Assembly (NCBI GenBank): GCA_002105175.1
Contig: MCGE01000028.1
Location: 248,001 to 312,000 of the forward strand
Direction of reading: 5' to 3'
DNA length: 64,000 bases
From: Absidia repens
Lineage: Eukaryota; Mucoromycota; Mucoromycetes; Mucorales; Cunninghamellaceae
This document shows, piece by piece, positions 36,834-49,541 of the stretch. A model generated the notes under the pieces. The model saw nothing but the letters and a program-made list of their open reading frames with translations, did not search any database and was not told the origin of the DNA. Numbering within the stretch: the first letter of the stretch is position 1; every line of letters starts with the position of its first letter. Position numbers and translations under genes: made by a program.

Positions 36834-37949
36834 ATGTCACCTAACTCGAATTCCTCTGTCAGGTACAGTCATCATCGCTTAGGGAAAACAAGAGGCCATG
36901 ATATACGATATGTTAAATATACACACTTTTTTTTAATAGAGTTGCAGTCCGAGTTCGTCCAATGACAAGTCAAGAAAATGATCACTATCGAGATCACCAT
37001 CCATTCATTGACTTTTTACCAAACGAACCACAAATTGTTGTTGGGCAAAAACAGTCTTTTACTTTTGACCATGTCTATCCACCCTTGACGGAACAAGAAA
37101 AAGTTTATGAAACATGCGTTTTGCCATTGGTATATAAATTTTTAGAAGGGTAAGAGAAAATAACAACAATGCCTTTTTAGTACATCATAAAAAAACATGA
37201 CACACTAAAAATGCACTTAAAAAATAATAATAATAATCACTGATTTTTTACCACCTTTTTTATTTACTCAATTTATGATAACTTATTTTCATACCATATT
37301 CCTGTAATTATTATCACAATAGCTATAATGCAACTGTCCTAGCTTATGGGTAAGATAAAATATGCCATTTAATTAAACAGCCTCTGTACTCCTTTTGGGT
37401 TGCATGAAATCGGGATTTGAATATTTTTTTTTATCTCTATTCATAGTCAAACGGGGGCAGGCAAATCATTCAGCATGGGTATCGGATTAGATTCCTTTAT
37501 ACAAAAGTCAAATGAAGGTATTGTTCCACGATTCATTTATACCATGTTTGAACAATTGTCACAAAGACAAAACAACAACAACGATCATCATCACCAAATC
37601 AGTGTCTCCTTTTTGGAGCTGCACAACGAGGATCTTGTTGATCTACTGTCTCCCAGTGTCCACACATTGAAGAAAGAAAATCAACCTATGGTAGTCATTC
37701 GTGAAGATTCTTCTGGTGCTATTTGCTGGAGTGGCATCCGAGAAGAAGTTGTCACCAATCCAGAACAATTATTATGTTTGCTCGAAAAAGGTTCCGTCGC
37801 TCGTACTACTGCTGCCACCGATATGAATATTTCATCCTCACGATCTCATGCCATTTTCTCCATCCAACTCCGACAAACCATTTCAAACGATCAGGGTCAA
37901 ACTAAAACAACCACTTCAAAATTCCATTTTGTTGATCTGGCTGGCTCCG

Positions 37950-37987
<38 letters not shown>

Positions 37988-40900
37988 TTTTTTTTGTCGC
38001 TCATAATGATCTTTTTTTTTTTTTTTTTTGTCACCTGATATCAAACAGTTGAAACGAACAAATGCGGTAGGCAGTCGCGCCAAAGAAGGAATATCAATCA
38101 ACAGTGGACTCCTCGCTCTCGGCAATGTGATTTCTGCTCTAGGTGATGAATCTCGACGAGTTTCACACATTCCTTACAGAGATTCAAAATTAACCCGATT
38201 ACTTCAAGACAGTCTTGGCGGAAATAGTCAAACACTGATGCTTGCTTGCGTGTCCCCAGCTTGGTCAAATCACAAAGAAACAATCAATACATTGAAATAT
38301 GCTAACCGTGCCCGTAATATAAAGAACAGGGTTGTTATCAATCAAGAAGTTAACGAAAATCAACAACACATCGATAGTCAGCATGGGGAACACGTTAAAA
38401 AATTAAAATCACAAATATTGAAACTCCGTAACGAACTCGCTGGAAACGATGAATTTATTCATGCTGTCAATGACGAAATGGATGGATTAAAGACACAAGT
38501 GGAGTCACTAAAAAAAACCATCAACTCTCTTGTACAGGAATTGGCCAAAGCAAAATTTCAGTGTGACAACCAAAAACAAGTCGATCAACAACACGATCAA
38601 CCGCATCCCACCACTGCATCACACGACCTGGCTCAGGAGTATGCATATACTATAGAAGAGCTAAAAATACAAGTGGCATTACTTCAACAAGAAAAGCAGC
38701 AACAAACACAGCAATTACCGTCATCATCATTACCGCAGCAAAGGCGTCAACCTATTATGACTCAAGCTTTGTCAAAACATAGTCAGCATGGAAAAGAATC
38801 ATCGTTGACAGAACGAAAAAAAAAGCGACACAGTTACCGATTTGGCAGTAAAAAAATACGAGGCTCTTTCAATAGCATTCGCAAAAGACAACAATATAAT
38901 AACAGCAATACTACCGCAAACCACCATCCAGCTCGCCCTACTCCGCTACAAACAGAAGCACCATCGTTAAGGCAAAACAGTGTCAATAAAGATGAATGGA
39001 AAGATATGCTCAATCAACAAAAATGTAACCTTGATGATGAATTAGCATATGTTGATTCAAAAAAGGTACAGTGCTTTTTTTTATAATTTTTTTATTTTCT
39101 GGTTCTAACATATTTCAATCGCCGCAGTCCTCGATTTTAGGTGATCCCTACTGGTTAAAAGGAAGTTTCAACGATTTAATTTCTTTTTCCTCCTCTTTCC
39201 CTCATGAAACCACTCTCCACATCACTGACTCCAAGGTATATAACACAGAAGCTTTCTTATTTTTTTCTCCACTGATTTGACCCCCCCTTTTTTTTTTTAT
39301 TAGAATGGTCATGGCGTACCCACTTCCAACCCCTCTTCATCTACGGAGTTGGCCCAAATGCTGCAGCGATTTGGTGATTCACTACAACGACAACGCAGAT
39401 TCCTTCATTCGCTCACCTCATTGCCCGTATCACCTGGAACAACAACTTCACAAGATCAGGTTAAGCTTGGAGCAACACTTCGTAAACAGTACAAAAAGGA
39501 ACTCGACGACCTGAAACGCCAACACGATCTTGAAACAAAAAAGCAACTGCATGAACATCAGACACTGAAGCGACATTACCAGCAACTCATTATCAGTAGT
39601 GAACGAGCAAGAACTCAGCACAACGCAACTATACTGACGCTAAAACAGAAGCTGGAGGTGATCACTCGTGACAAGAAAAAGCTCATGAAGAAAAGCAAGC
39701 AAGATGCCGATCGAGCTCGTGACCGAGGACGACAGCTGGAAAAGCAAGTACAGAAACTAGAGCGTCAAGAAATCAAATCAACACATTTAAAAAAGCGACT
39801 GGAACGGGACCTGCATACACAAAAACAAGTCAACAAGCATGCCAAGGAAGACATTGGAACATTGGGGTCTCAACTCACTTCGGTTGCCTTGATGATTCAA
39901 AAGGTTCTCCAATCTCAGAACAGCAAGAAAATCAAAAAATCATCCAACAACAATAAGATGGTATTATCTGCGCCTTTGGTATCTTCGGATCGTACTTTAC
40001 TTGCAAAAGCAGTTGCCTGTGCTCGCGTACGCGGTTATCTGGTGGCTCAAAAACATGGCGTGGGAACCAATCGTCGTGGTGCCGTCAAGGCTGCCTCATT
40101 GCAACAAAGGCTCATACAAAAAAAACAACTTATTCACAAGTAAGTGGGAAATGGTGGCAAAAAAAAGGGAGGCATAGGATGGAACAAAAAACTAATGAAT
40201 CTTTTTATATAAATGTATATAATAGAGCTATCTCCTTATATGTTCAAGCATATGTGCCGATGCAACTTCATGAACAGTTGGAGCAAAAGGTAAAACAAAA
40301 CATAACACAAATTCATACTTCTTGAATAAATCATACTGATTTCTTTTAATAGCGTGACCAATTACAAAAGGAACAGCAGACCATTTTGGCGGAACACGAT
40401 ACTTTGGTCAATGATATGGATGATCTGTCATTGGAAAGCGTCAATCAACGAATGAATGCAGTAGCAGCGGAATATCACCAAGTGTGCAGCCAAATTCAGC
40501 GATTACAGCACCAACAGCAAAAACGAATGTCATCTGGAAAACCTCTCAGGGATTACGATTGTGCCAGCAGTGGTAGCAGTAGTGATATTAGCAGTAATGG
40601 CGATGATGATGATGTCAATAACAGCGATAGCAGCAGTAGCAGCAGCGATGATACATGGATGGATGATATACCTTTTTGGAATACGGAGGATGCCGAAGTT
40701 GCTTATGAAAATGTGCTTACACTTGTGCGTACTCTGGAACCCGAAGAAACACGATCGATTTTGGAAACATTGGTGAATGATGTCATTCGCTTGGAAACGG
40801 AAACACAGCAACAATGCTATATCGTCGCTCAGTCTGATTCCACTTTCGTATCTCTCGAAAAGGATTTACAATGGACACGGCACTCTCACCCTTATAATCA

Positions 40901-41078
40901 CCATCAAAAACAGCAGCCATTACCTCCACAACATCAAGATTCATTTGTCATTACACCCACGTCTACTACCACTTCAACAAGCAGCAAAACGTCATCCACC
41001 ATTATTCCTCGTCCTTCTATTAGCGCTGCTATCCGGCGATCTGGACTTCCTATACCTAGACGTAGTAGTTGCAAATGA
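36834..41078 (+). CDS. Kinesin-4 family motor (KIF4/chromokinesin-like)
   Basis: Nine exons (36834-36862, 36940-37149, 37323-37349, 37447-37954, 38049-39065, 39128-39235, 39304-40139, 40226-40289, 40353-41078) encode 1174 residues. The N-terminal motor (about 8-345) begins [10 protein letters not shown]. It has [18 protein letters not shown], the P-loop GQTGAGKS at 89-96, switch [13 protein letters not shown], switch II DLAGSER and [35 protein letters not shown] and [14 protein letters not shown] match kinesin-4 best. The family caps microtubule plus ends and organises spindle midzone arrays or transports cargo. Coiled coil follows (about 375-480 and 660-900, with [13 protein letters not shown]). 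A basic region [16 protein letters not shown] lies between, and the tail is acidic then serine-rich. Exon 3 is only 27 nt. Confidence 0.9.
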
Positions 41079-42788
41079 TTTATATTAGTTATATATTATC
41101 CTCTCTCTCTCTACTTTATTTACATTATTTCAAAAATAAAATAAATGCAAACTTCTCGCCTTTCTTGTATGCCTAATGTTGGTGGAAGGGGGGTTATATT
41201 AGGTTGTGACTATAGTAATTGTATGGGGGTATTTGATAGAATCATCTATCAAGAAATACATCAAACCAGGGCGCGTATCTCAAATAAGAGGTATGTAGAG
41301 GCACTTTTGTTGGCCTTGGAGGTGCCATTCATTTTTTGATTAAGGCCAAGACATCTACAAAGAAAATCAGTTTGAATTAAAATCCCGCCCATGGGTGAGT
41401 TTTTTATTTATTTATTCCTTTTTTTTTTTCTTTGCCCCACTTCCTTTCTTCTATTTTTACTTCACCATTCAACTTCTTTGACGCCATAGTGATCTTATAT
41501 TAACTTCAGGACTAGTTTAGAAGGGTTTCCGATTCAGGGATTATAAGATGCATGGGGAAAGCCTTTCATTTTGGATTCAGGATTTTGGGCCACCGTAGTA
41601 GTCGTTTGGAATCTTCATTAGCTTAGTTTAGCATCAATATGCCCATAGTTTGCATTCACAGTTGAATAAAATATGTTTCTTTGGATTTGCTTCAATGAAG
41701 AAATGTTCCATTTGACACTTTTATGTCTTCTATAATAAAATATTTTATCACCATCTTTTTAGGTTAGCATTGACCCTGCAAACATCTTAATAAAATATAT
41801 CCTTTAGCTTCTTCATGCCTTATACCCTATATTATATACTTCCATTTTGCCATTACCCTTTTAAATCAGTTTTGACCATTCTTCAGAACTCCCATAATAC
41901 TCCCCCATGTTTCCCTCAATAGATCTTAAAACAATGAGCCCTTTAATTTAGTATCTATCAATTTGCTTCAATAAATTATGCCTTTTCTTGACCATACTCT
42001 GACACATCGAATATTGAATAATGATGCTATTGTAGCTGTTTAGTGAATGTTCTACCAAATATGTGCTGTCCGGTTCATTCACTATAACTACTTTCCCTCC
42101 TAAACTTCCAAGGTCTGGTTGGCTGCCCTCGTCTCTTACTATAAATATAACCATATTCCCGCTCTACCAATCACATAATCCAATTTTATCAAAAACCACA
42201 CTGCGACAGTTTGCCCGTCGTAATGTGAAATTGAATAGAAAAAACTGTAAACTTGTGTTATGTTCTTGCTGAACTGCTCCATCTGATATTCATCTTCAAA
42301 AGGAAAAATTATAACTTCTGGGATTTTCATGATTGATATTAATACATGGAGACAGACATTATGCTGGTGGCGGTGGCATAGGCAGAATGCATGACACAAC
42401 AATTTTTCAGCCGATCATTTCTAGATGAAAATGAAACATCGGACTCAGTAGCAATCTACATCATCAATAAACAGCGTGAGGTATCACATTCGTTTTTCCT
42501 ACTAAAATTTTATTGTTATTTAAAAATCATTATCGCCGAAGATGTGGCATTTTGTGACATTTGAATCACGTATATATATGTGAATTCAATTTTCTTGCAA
42601 TTATCCATCCATTTTTTATTTTATTTCCTGCGCATCAAAAGTTCTTAGTATTTCAAGAAAAAATCAAGCAATGCATAGTACAATACTGTACAGCAATATA
42701 CGGTACAAAAAAGAAGACTTTATTGATTTGATTATATACAATATAACAGCTAGATATATTAAACTAAACTGAACTAAGCTAAGCTAAA
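41079..42788. other. Gene-free spacer with R1 copy E
   Basis: This 1.7-kb spacer between the kinesin gene and the RPB9 stop codon contains the kinesin AATAAA (about 41132), then R1 copy E. A CTAAACTAA-type run lies near 42757-42790. No gene is visible. Confidence 0.65.
41385..42310 (+). repeat. Dispersed repeat R1, copy E
   Basis: The head starts at AAAATCCCGCCCATGGGTGA and has CACCATTCAACTTCTTTGAC, TTCAGGACTAGTTTAGAAGG and TAAGATGCATGGGGAAAGCC. Body units such as TTAGGTTAGCATTGACC and TCTATCAATTTGCTTCAATA follow. A shortened tail has TACTATAAATATAACCATAT and ATCACATAATCCAATTTTAT. Confidence 0.75.
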
Positions 42789-43422
42789 CTAATCTGTCCA
42801 TCGATGTCCACAAGCACGATTCCCACAAACATAAAATAAAGTCATCTTGGCTTCCACTCGCCTGGAAGAGGATTGGAAGAAGACAGCTTCAGGATATGAG
42901 CATCGAGGACAGGCTATATTGGCTCGTGGCTTTCGTGGAAAAAAAAAAAAAATAAGAAGAAGAAAAGAAATAAGAGTCTATCAAGAGATACCGACGGGTT
43001 GACAGACTGTCAGTACTGTCCTTTTCCATTTCTTACCAGTGTTGGATCAGCGCTAAGGTCAGTGAGCACCATGGTTTGTTCACTAGAAGAAAAAGAAAAA
43101 AAAGAAAAAAAGAAGTCGAATGATTTCATATGGACAAATATGAGCCGTAGATGATGAGTCATCGGAAGAGAGTAGATCACTTACGAAGGAGCATGAATGA
43201 TTTCATGTCGATATACACGAAGGTTGTCCGCCTTTTCTTGAAACTGGCAATTTCTACAGGAGAACATCAATTGTCTCAATGCCTTGTCTTCCCGTGGGTA
43301 TAAAAGATTATTACTATTGGGAAAAATAATAAGATATTCATCAAAAAAGCTATTTAAAACCAACCGTGTATGAGTATTGTTCTGTTTTATTACCATTCAA
43401 CACAATATTTGAATGTGGCCAT
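42789..43422 (-). CDS. RPB9: RNA polymerase II subunit RPB9
   Basis: Four exons (43422-43394, 43313-43185, 43082-43037, 42929-42789) encode 114 residues. Rpb9 sits at the jaw of RNA polymerase II and affects start-site choice, elongation and fidelity. The N-terminal zinc ribbon uses Cys7, Cys10, Cys29 and Cys32 in KYCVECNNLLYPRED and MFSCRNCQF. YRHEIIH and LTDLSADPTLPR form the linker. The second ribbon has CPRC at 75-78 and CGNRACGHRW near the end, preceded by EAVFFQSSSRR as in TFIIS-type ribbons. The acceptor of the last intron lies in ACGAAAG after a T-run, and using it gives the invariant DPTLPR junction. R1 copies lie on both sides of the gene. Confidence 0.95.
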
Positions 43423-45037
43423 AATAGTTAAGGGCAAGAGTAACTGAGCAAAAAGGACAAAAAAAGAAGAGCTGATCATGGATCAAACGTCATAGAGCGT
43501 GACTTAAATTTTGCGTACATTAAGCGGGGTTTGTAACAACAGATTTTTGCTTCCTGTAGGTATATCAAAAATGCAAAATGTTACAACTACAAAACACCAC
43601 AGGCTCAAGGCGCGGAGAGCATATCCTCAACCAATCCAGAATGGAGGATGTTGAGATTTTTGATCAACTCAATAATACTTGTATTGCGAAGAAATGAGGA
43701 CCGACGAAACGCTGGAGGCGGGTATCCATAGCATTCCTGGTGCCATACGATATACTTTAAATCCCGCGCACGTGAATTTATTTTCTCGCTCTCTCTTTTT
43801 TCCTTTCTTTTCTTTCTTCACCATTCAGCTTTATTGAGGTCATGTTGGACTTAGATTAGTGTCAAGGCTATTTTAGAAGGGGTTTCAACTCAGGGATTAC
43901 AAGATTCTTAGGGAAACCCTTTCACTTCGGATCCCGGATTTAGAACCACCATCAGTTACTTATTGAAGTCATCATTAGCTTAGTTTAGTGTTAGTCTAAC
44001 CATAGTTTGTACCTATATCTAAATAAAATATGTTTTCTTTTTACCTGATTTAATGAAAAATGTCCTAATAGTCTGTCTCACGTTTTGTACAAGAGATTCC
44101 TTTTAATCATTGTGCCAGTTTGCTTAGTGTCGACCAATGTTACGTTTCAATACTTTTAAAGGTATTCCTTTAGGCTTTCTCATGAACTGTGAAATATATT
44201 AGCTCCCGTTTTACAATGGACACTTTAGATAATTGTTGACCATTCTCCAGATTTTCCATTAGGCTCCCTTATGTTTTCTCCAATAATACCTCCATTGAGC
44301 TACTGCTACAATAGCTTTTCACCTCCAGTAGTTTTAGTATCTATCAATATGCTTCAATAAAATATGCCTTTTTATTATCCATCCTCTGAGTCGTCATATA
44401 ATAAACAATGTCGCTATTGGAGCTACTTTTGAGCCTGCTACCAAACACTTTCTCTCTAATTCACCAATTATGACTACTTCTCCCCTCCCCTTCCCTTCGA
44501 ACTTGTCGATATCCTTAGATCACTCACTATCAAATACAGCCATATGTCTGTCGGCCCAACATATAAACGAACTTAGATTGTGTTGTACGTGTAGCCTTCA
44601 ATATACAGCAATTTGTATACGTTCTAGTTTATCTACAATAATTTGCCAGAGGCCTAGCGACTGACTGACTCTTCTCGGTCATTTTATATGAAATGTGGCT
44701 GTATTTGCGCTCTACCATTCATATCAATCAACGGTGTCGCTAACTCAAGCTCCACTTGATTGAACTTTCTGCATAGACCAGCTTATTTTTTTTCCCTTTC
44801 TATAACGATTAAGCAGAATATCGTTTTTCTGTCGGGCAAATGATGACCAGCCCACCGTCTTCAGCTATAATCAAAGTACAATATACACACCACACACACA
44901 CACTTTTTCTCTCTCACACATACAGCACAAAGACATAGATCACGTCATAGAGTGGCGGATTTTGAAATAATTTCTCTTTCTTTTTTGTTCCTCCCAATTT
45001 CTTTTTGTCTCTTCTTATTTTCACTTAAAACTTAGAC
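43423..45037. other. Gene-free spacer with R1 copy F
   Basis: This 1.6-kb region between the divergent RPB9 and UBC13 genes is mostly R1 copy F. The last 150 bp before UBC13 are CA- and pyrimidine-rich (CACACCACACACACACAC near 44889) and are the likely UBC13 promoter. Confidence 0.65.
43760..44880 (+). repeat. Dispersed repeat R1, copy F (near full length)
   Basis: Head, body and tail are in order. The head has TAAATCCCGCGCACGTGAAT, GGACTTAGATTAGTGTCAAG and AGGGAAACCCTTTCACTTC. The body has GTATCTATCAATATGCTTCA then ATAAAATATGCC. The tail has TTAGATCACTCACTATCAAA then TACAGCCATA, and AGCTCCACTTGATTGAAC. With copy B it is the best reference for the family; it has no open frame of note. Confidence 0.8.
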
Positions 45038-45839
45038 ATGGCCCTTCCTAAGCGCATTTTAAAGGTAATAACAAAAGGATTCATGACTAGATCGTTCTTT
45101 GAATAAAATCATATTGAATTACTAATAATTGGTTTACTTTATCTATGATATATTAATTAGGAAACTGAACGACTTCTTGCTGACCCTGCACCTGGAATCA
45201 GTGCCACGCCTCATGAAGACAACCTGCGTTACTTTGATGTTATTATTGCTGGGCCCAGTCAATCTCCATTTGAAGGTGAGCAAAAAATAAAACAGTTAGT
45301 GTCCGAATATTTATGTAGATCAATGAAGTTCTCATTTGCTATAATATTTACGTTACTGCTATTTATTTAGGTGGTATGTTTCGGTTAGAACTATTTTTAC
45401 CGGAAGACTATCCCATGGCTGCTCCAAAAGTACGCTTCTTGACAAAGATTTACCATCCAAATATTGACAAGCTTGGACGTATCTGTCTTGATATCCTGAA
45501 AGGTAAAAACTGGAAAACTAAACTGCCTTAAACTTGGGTAATTCATCTATTTTTCTTTTCTTTTTTTCTTTTTTCTTTTAGACAAATGGAGTCCTGCTTT
45601 ACAAATCCGTACTGTTTTATTATCTATTCAGGCTCTTTTATCTGCACCAAATCCTGAAGATCCTTTGGCTAATGATGTTGCTCAACACTGGAAGGAAAAT
45701 GAAAAGGAAGCTATCAATACCGGTAAGGAAGTAAAATTAGGACAGAGAGATCCTGCTGTAGTGTCGTATTTATCCACCATTCATCCATTATCTTTATTAT
45801 ATAGCACGTGAATGGACTGTCCTTTATGCTACTCAATAG
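45038..45839 (+). CDS. UBC13: Ubiquitin-conjugating enzyme E2 N (Ubc13)
   Basis: Five exons (45038-45064, 45161-45275, 45371-45502, 45582-45722, 45805-45839) give 149 residues. Ubc13 with a Uev/Mms2 partner builds Lys63-linked ubiquitin chains for DNA damage tolerance. The E2 fold is complete: [50 protein letters not shown], the catalytic cysteine at 86 in [20 protein letters not shown], and the C-terminal [16 protein letters not shown]. The HPN motif before the cysteine is intact. [18 protein letters not shown] fits Ubc13 better than other E2s. AATAAA follows near 45910. Confidence 0.95.
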
Positions 45840-46819
45840 TCTAGATATTATTCTTTATATTTATGATACTTTTATACATATACATCTTTGTTGTATTGGG
45901 AATTTTTGGAATAAAAATGATGTGATTACTTTATCTATAATGAATTTGTCGTTTTGAGTCTACATCAGTGTATGATCTCTTGCAGTGTGAGGACATGATG
46001 CTATGGGCGGAGTTTTTATATGGCGATTAAGTGTGTGGTTGTAGAAGTTGGCTCGCTTTGTCGGTTTTTTTGAAAACTAAACCAGTCGTTAAGTAGAATT
46101 TGTGTTTGAGTAAAGGGTAAAAATAGGGATAGGAATAGAAAAGACGGTTATATAGTAATAAGGAGATCAAGTTGCATACAGTATTTAAGTTTCAATTGAA
46201 CCAAAGTGCAATTTTTTTTTTGGATGATAGAAGTTGAAGTAAATATTCTTTTGAGACACCTGTTACAAATTTGGGACGACGAAGAATAAGACCAAGACGT
46301 ACTCACCTGTTAGTAGCGAATACGGAATACAATGTCAATCTTTTTGGAAGCCACCTCTTTTTTTCTTCTTCTTCTTTCTTCCTGAGTGTCTAAAAATAAA
46401 TCTGTCAAGCTTCTTTTCCGCTCTCATATTCTAGTAGCCGTGAAAATTACAGTTTCATCATTAATATAATTGTTAAAAGATAAATATCAGCATGAATGCT
46501 AACGTACTTCTTTTTATTATTTCCAATTATTTCATCTTTGTCTCACAATGCTATTTTATCACCATCTGAATTTCCGTCCCAAATTATTCTTTTCCTTACA
46601 TATCCCAACTTTAATACCACTGTCATCGTCTCAATTTGAAATTAATAAACTATGATTGAGGGAAGTTTTCCTCCTACCCTGCTACTTTTGCCGTGTTAAT
46701 GAAATATATGAAGACGGTGCAAGAGGCTGAGGAAACATTTCCTATTACACCTTCAACCTCATTCAGACTACTGTATTGAATATTGAATGCCATTTATTAT
46801 CTTGAAACCTGGGTATTGA

Positions 46820-46856
<37 letters not shown>

Positions 46857-47532
46857 GTTTCTCAGCAAGTTGCATCAGATATATATAAAATGGGGTTTAA
46901 GTTCATTTGAAATGCTCCAGTTATCTATATGCACACAAATTTTGGGTTTAACGCAAATATCATACTATATTATATATTATTTTTATTGAGCTATCATACA
47001 TATCATAATTATTGTACTTTTGAAACCGTTAATTTTATCTTGTCACATTGACCATAAAGCAATAAAATGACTGACACAATGGAGGATCAGTGTGACAAAT
47101 GCTGTACGAAACAAAATAGTAGTACTGAATCCGGTACTATTACTAAAGCGAAAGTATTCCCTGCTTGATATAGTAAAGCAATTCTTCGCCTTCTTTGACC
47201 CTTAAAATGGGGAATGCGAAAGGGATCGACATGAAAAAAAGTTGAATGACGGACATTAACTATGTCAGCCAATCAAAATGGCCAGTGTGACGCATGAAAG
47301 ACCAGGAGGGCACGTTTTTAAACGAAGCGACTTGATTTGATTATTTCTTCTTCCTTCTTTCTCAACTTTTTTTTTTTTTTTTCGCTTACCTTGGATTTGA
47401 AGATGACCGCCCTTAGTTCGTATTTAGTCTTTTCTATTTTAACTTCCCTCACTCCCTTTCCATCTCTTCTTTATCGTTTTTTGTTTTTTATTCCTTTTAT
47501 TTGCACGTTTTTATATTGAAAGATCTGTTATT
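45840..47532. other. Spacer between UBC13 and the bHLH gene
   Basis: These 1.7 kb are AT-rich and hold a T30 run at 46822-46851 and pyrimidine tracts before the bHLH start. I see no convincing gene, RNA or member of the R1 family. Confidence 0.55.
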
Positions 47533-49541
47533 ATGAATTTGGCTGATTTCCAGCTTGACATGGATATGCTGCAAACTATGACTTCTCAACAACAACAGCA
47601 CATACAATCTCAGCAGGCGCAGGCGATGAATGACTTTGAACGAATGGATATGTTTTTCCAAGGTAGTCATCCTCAAAAAACCCAGTTTATGAACATGGCG
47701 ACGTCCAAAGCAACTACTGACATATCTACTCCTCTATATCATGTCACTCAACCAAATGAGTATTTTGACCAAAGTGTAATAATAGAATGGATATATGTTT
47801 ACTAAGGGCAGCATACAAGTACATTCATATACTGACATTTTTTTTTAAAAATTTCATATAGGATGTATTGACGCCTTTGATCTCTCCTGCTATTACACCA
47901 TCATTCTCCTATACTCAAAAGATACACAACGGAACCATTGGAAGCGACGTTGACTTCTCTCCATTGTCATCGCCTGCTATGGTGCCTCAGCAAGACCAAG
48001 AATATGAAGGTTATCGTCATCAAAATAGCCAACATCTCCAGGCACAACATCAGCAATCCCAATATCATCAACTTCATCAGCTACAGCGAGACTACCAAAC
48101 AGTCCAAGATAATTTATCACCCTCGTCTGGCGACAATCATCAACTTTCTCCTGATCAAATGTGTGAGCAGTACGAACAATTGGAAAATGCGAAGCGTATG
48201 ATTACCCGTCGATTATCGGAACTACAAAATGGACAACCATTCCAGGACAATTACGGCGGAAAATTGATTAGAAACATATCCACTAGGCAATCTGACAGTA
48301 AGTCCTCCTCTGCCCCACCAACAACCAATGATTGCTTTTATAACTTGATGCTTACACCTTTCACTTTTACTTTTATTTTTATTACAGATCTTCTGAACTA
48401 TTCTTCTCATGACTCTGGGGAAGGGTTAGCTCGACAAGCTGCGCAACTCGAACCTGTTACACCAGCATCATTGATGAACATGCGCCAACGACAAAAGTCA
48501 AAGGTGTCTTTTTCCCAGCTACCTGAAACAGCGAAAGCAACAATCAACCAAGTCGACGTAACTGATGGCTTGAGCAGCAATCAAAATTCGCCTATTCTGG
48601 ATATAAATGGGTATTCAGGATCTCCACCAACATCATCATTGACAAATGCAGCAAACGGCAGAGGAAAACGAAAAACCAAGCAAAATGCCGACAGCAAACC
48701 AACTCAAAAACGACGACGATCTAGCAACAGGGGTGAGAAACAGCATGGACCTACATTCAACAACAATCCTCATGGTAGCCTACCTCACAAGCATGTCTCC
48801 CCTCGTGCTCTCAAACCATTACTAGTTAGCCCCAGCCTAGCCCCTGACCAACATCCCCCATCGTACCCTCGCCTCAATAGCTCACGTAGCGGACAGAAAC
48901 AACTACAACCATTGACGACGCATCAAAAACAACCTCAGGATGGATTACCAAACGTGGATGATGCTGAACACATCTTGGCAACACGATCCAATTATCAAAA
49001 TCTTATGGAAGGGAAGGCAGCTGCGCTCGGTATCGCATTTACATCACAGATCAAAAGCGGACTTGAAGTTCGACGAACAGCACACAAAGCCGCGGAACAG
49101 AAACGACGTGATTCCCTCAAGGAATGGTTTGATCGACTACGACACGAGGTGGAAGAAGGCTACGTCAAGAAGAAATCTGGTCTGACGACAAAAGTGATTC
49201 GTGAACAACAACGGGAAAAGAGGGACGGCCGACCTGAACAACTAGAGCAACAGCATCAAAAAAGAGTCGATGATGACGATGGTGATGGTGGTGGTGATGA
49301 TGACGAAGACATCGGCGCTCTGAAACCTCTCTCAAAAGTCTTGCTCCTTCGCTACGCTTATGAATACATTGCTCATCTCAAGGATACACTGACTGAACGG
49401 GATGATATTATCAGTAGGTTGACAAGTCATGGAGCGAAGCAACAGGATGGTATTGTCGATGAAGATGAAGATGAAAATATGGATGACAACAGCAATTATG
49501 AGGGCGCGACCACGAACAACGCTCAAGACAGTGACCTTTAG
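47533..49541 (+). CDS. bHLH transcription factor
   Basis: Three exons (47533-47775, 47862-48297, 48388-49541) encode 610 residues. The basic region RRTAHKAAEQKRRDSLK at about 453-470 has the H-x3-E-x3-R pattern expected to read CACGTG-type E-boxes. Helix 1 (EWFDRLRHEVEEG) is separated from helix 2 (LKPLSKVLLLRYAYEYIAHL, about 536-556) by a loop of about 60 residues. That loop is first basic then very acidic (DDDDGDGGGDDDEDIG), far longer than a standard bHLH loop. The N-terminal 220 residues are Q/S/P-rich, with ISPAITPSFSY and PLSSPAM, and probably act in activation. KRKTKQN and QKRRRSSNRG are possible nuclear signals. The second intron is 90 nt with no stop, so a retained form adding 30 residues is possible. 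Confidence 0.85.

Noticed and set aside
46290..46370. Minus-strand GTGGCTTCCAAAAAGATTGA region with a following GTGAGT, looking like a small first exon.
   Set aside because: There is no ATG, a stop precedes the donor, and no downstream exon could be joined.
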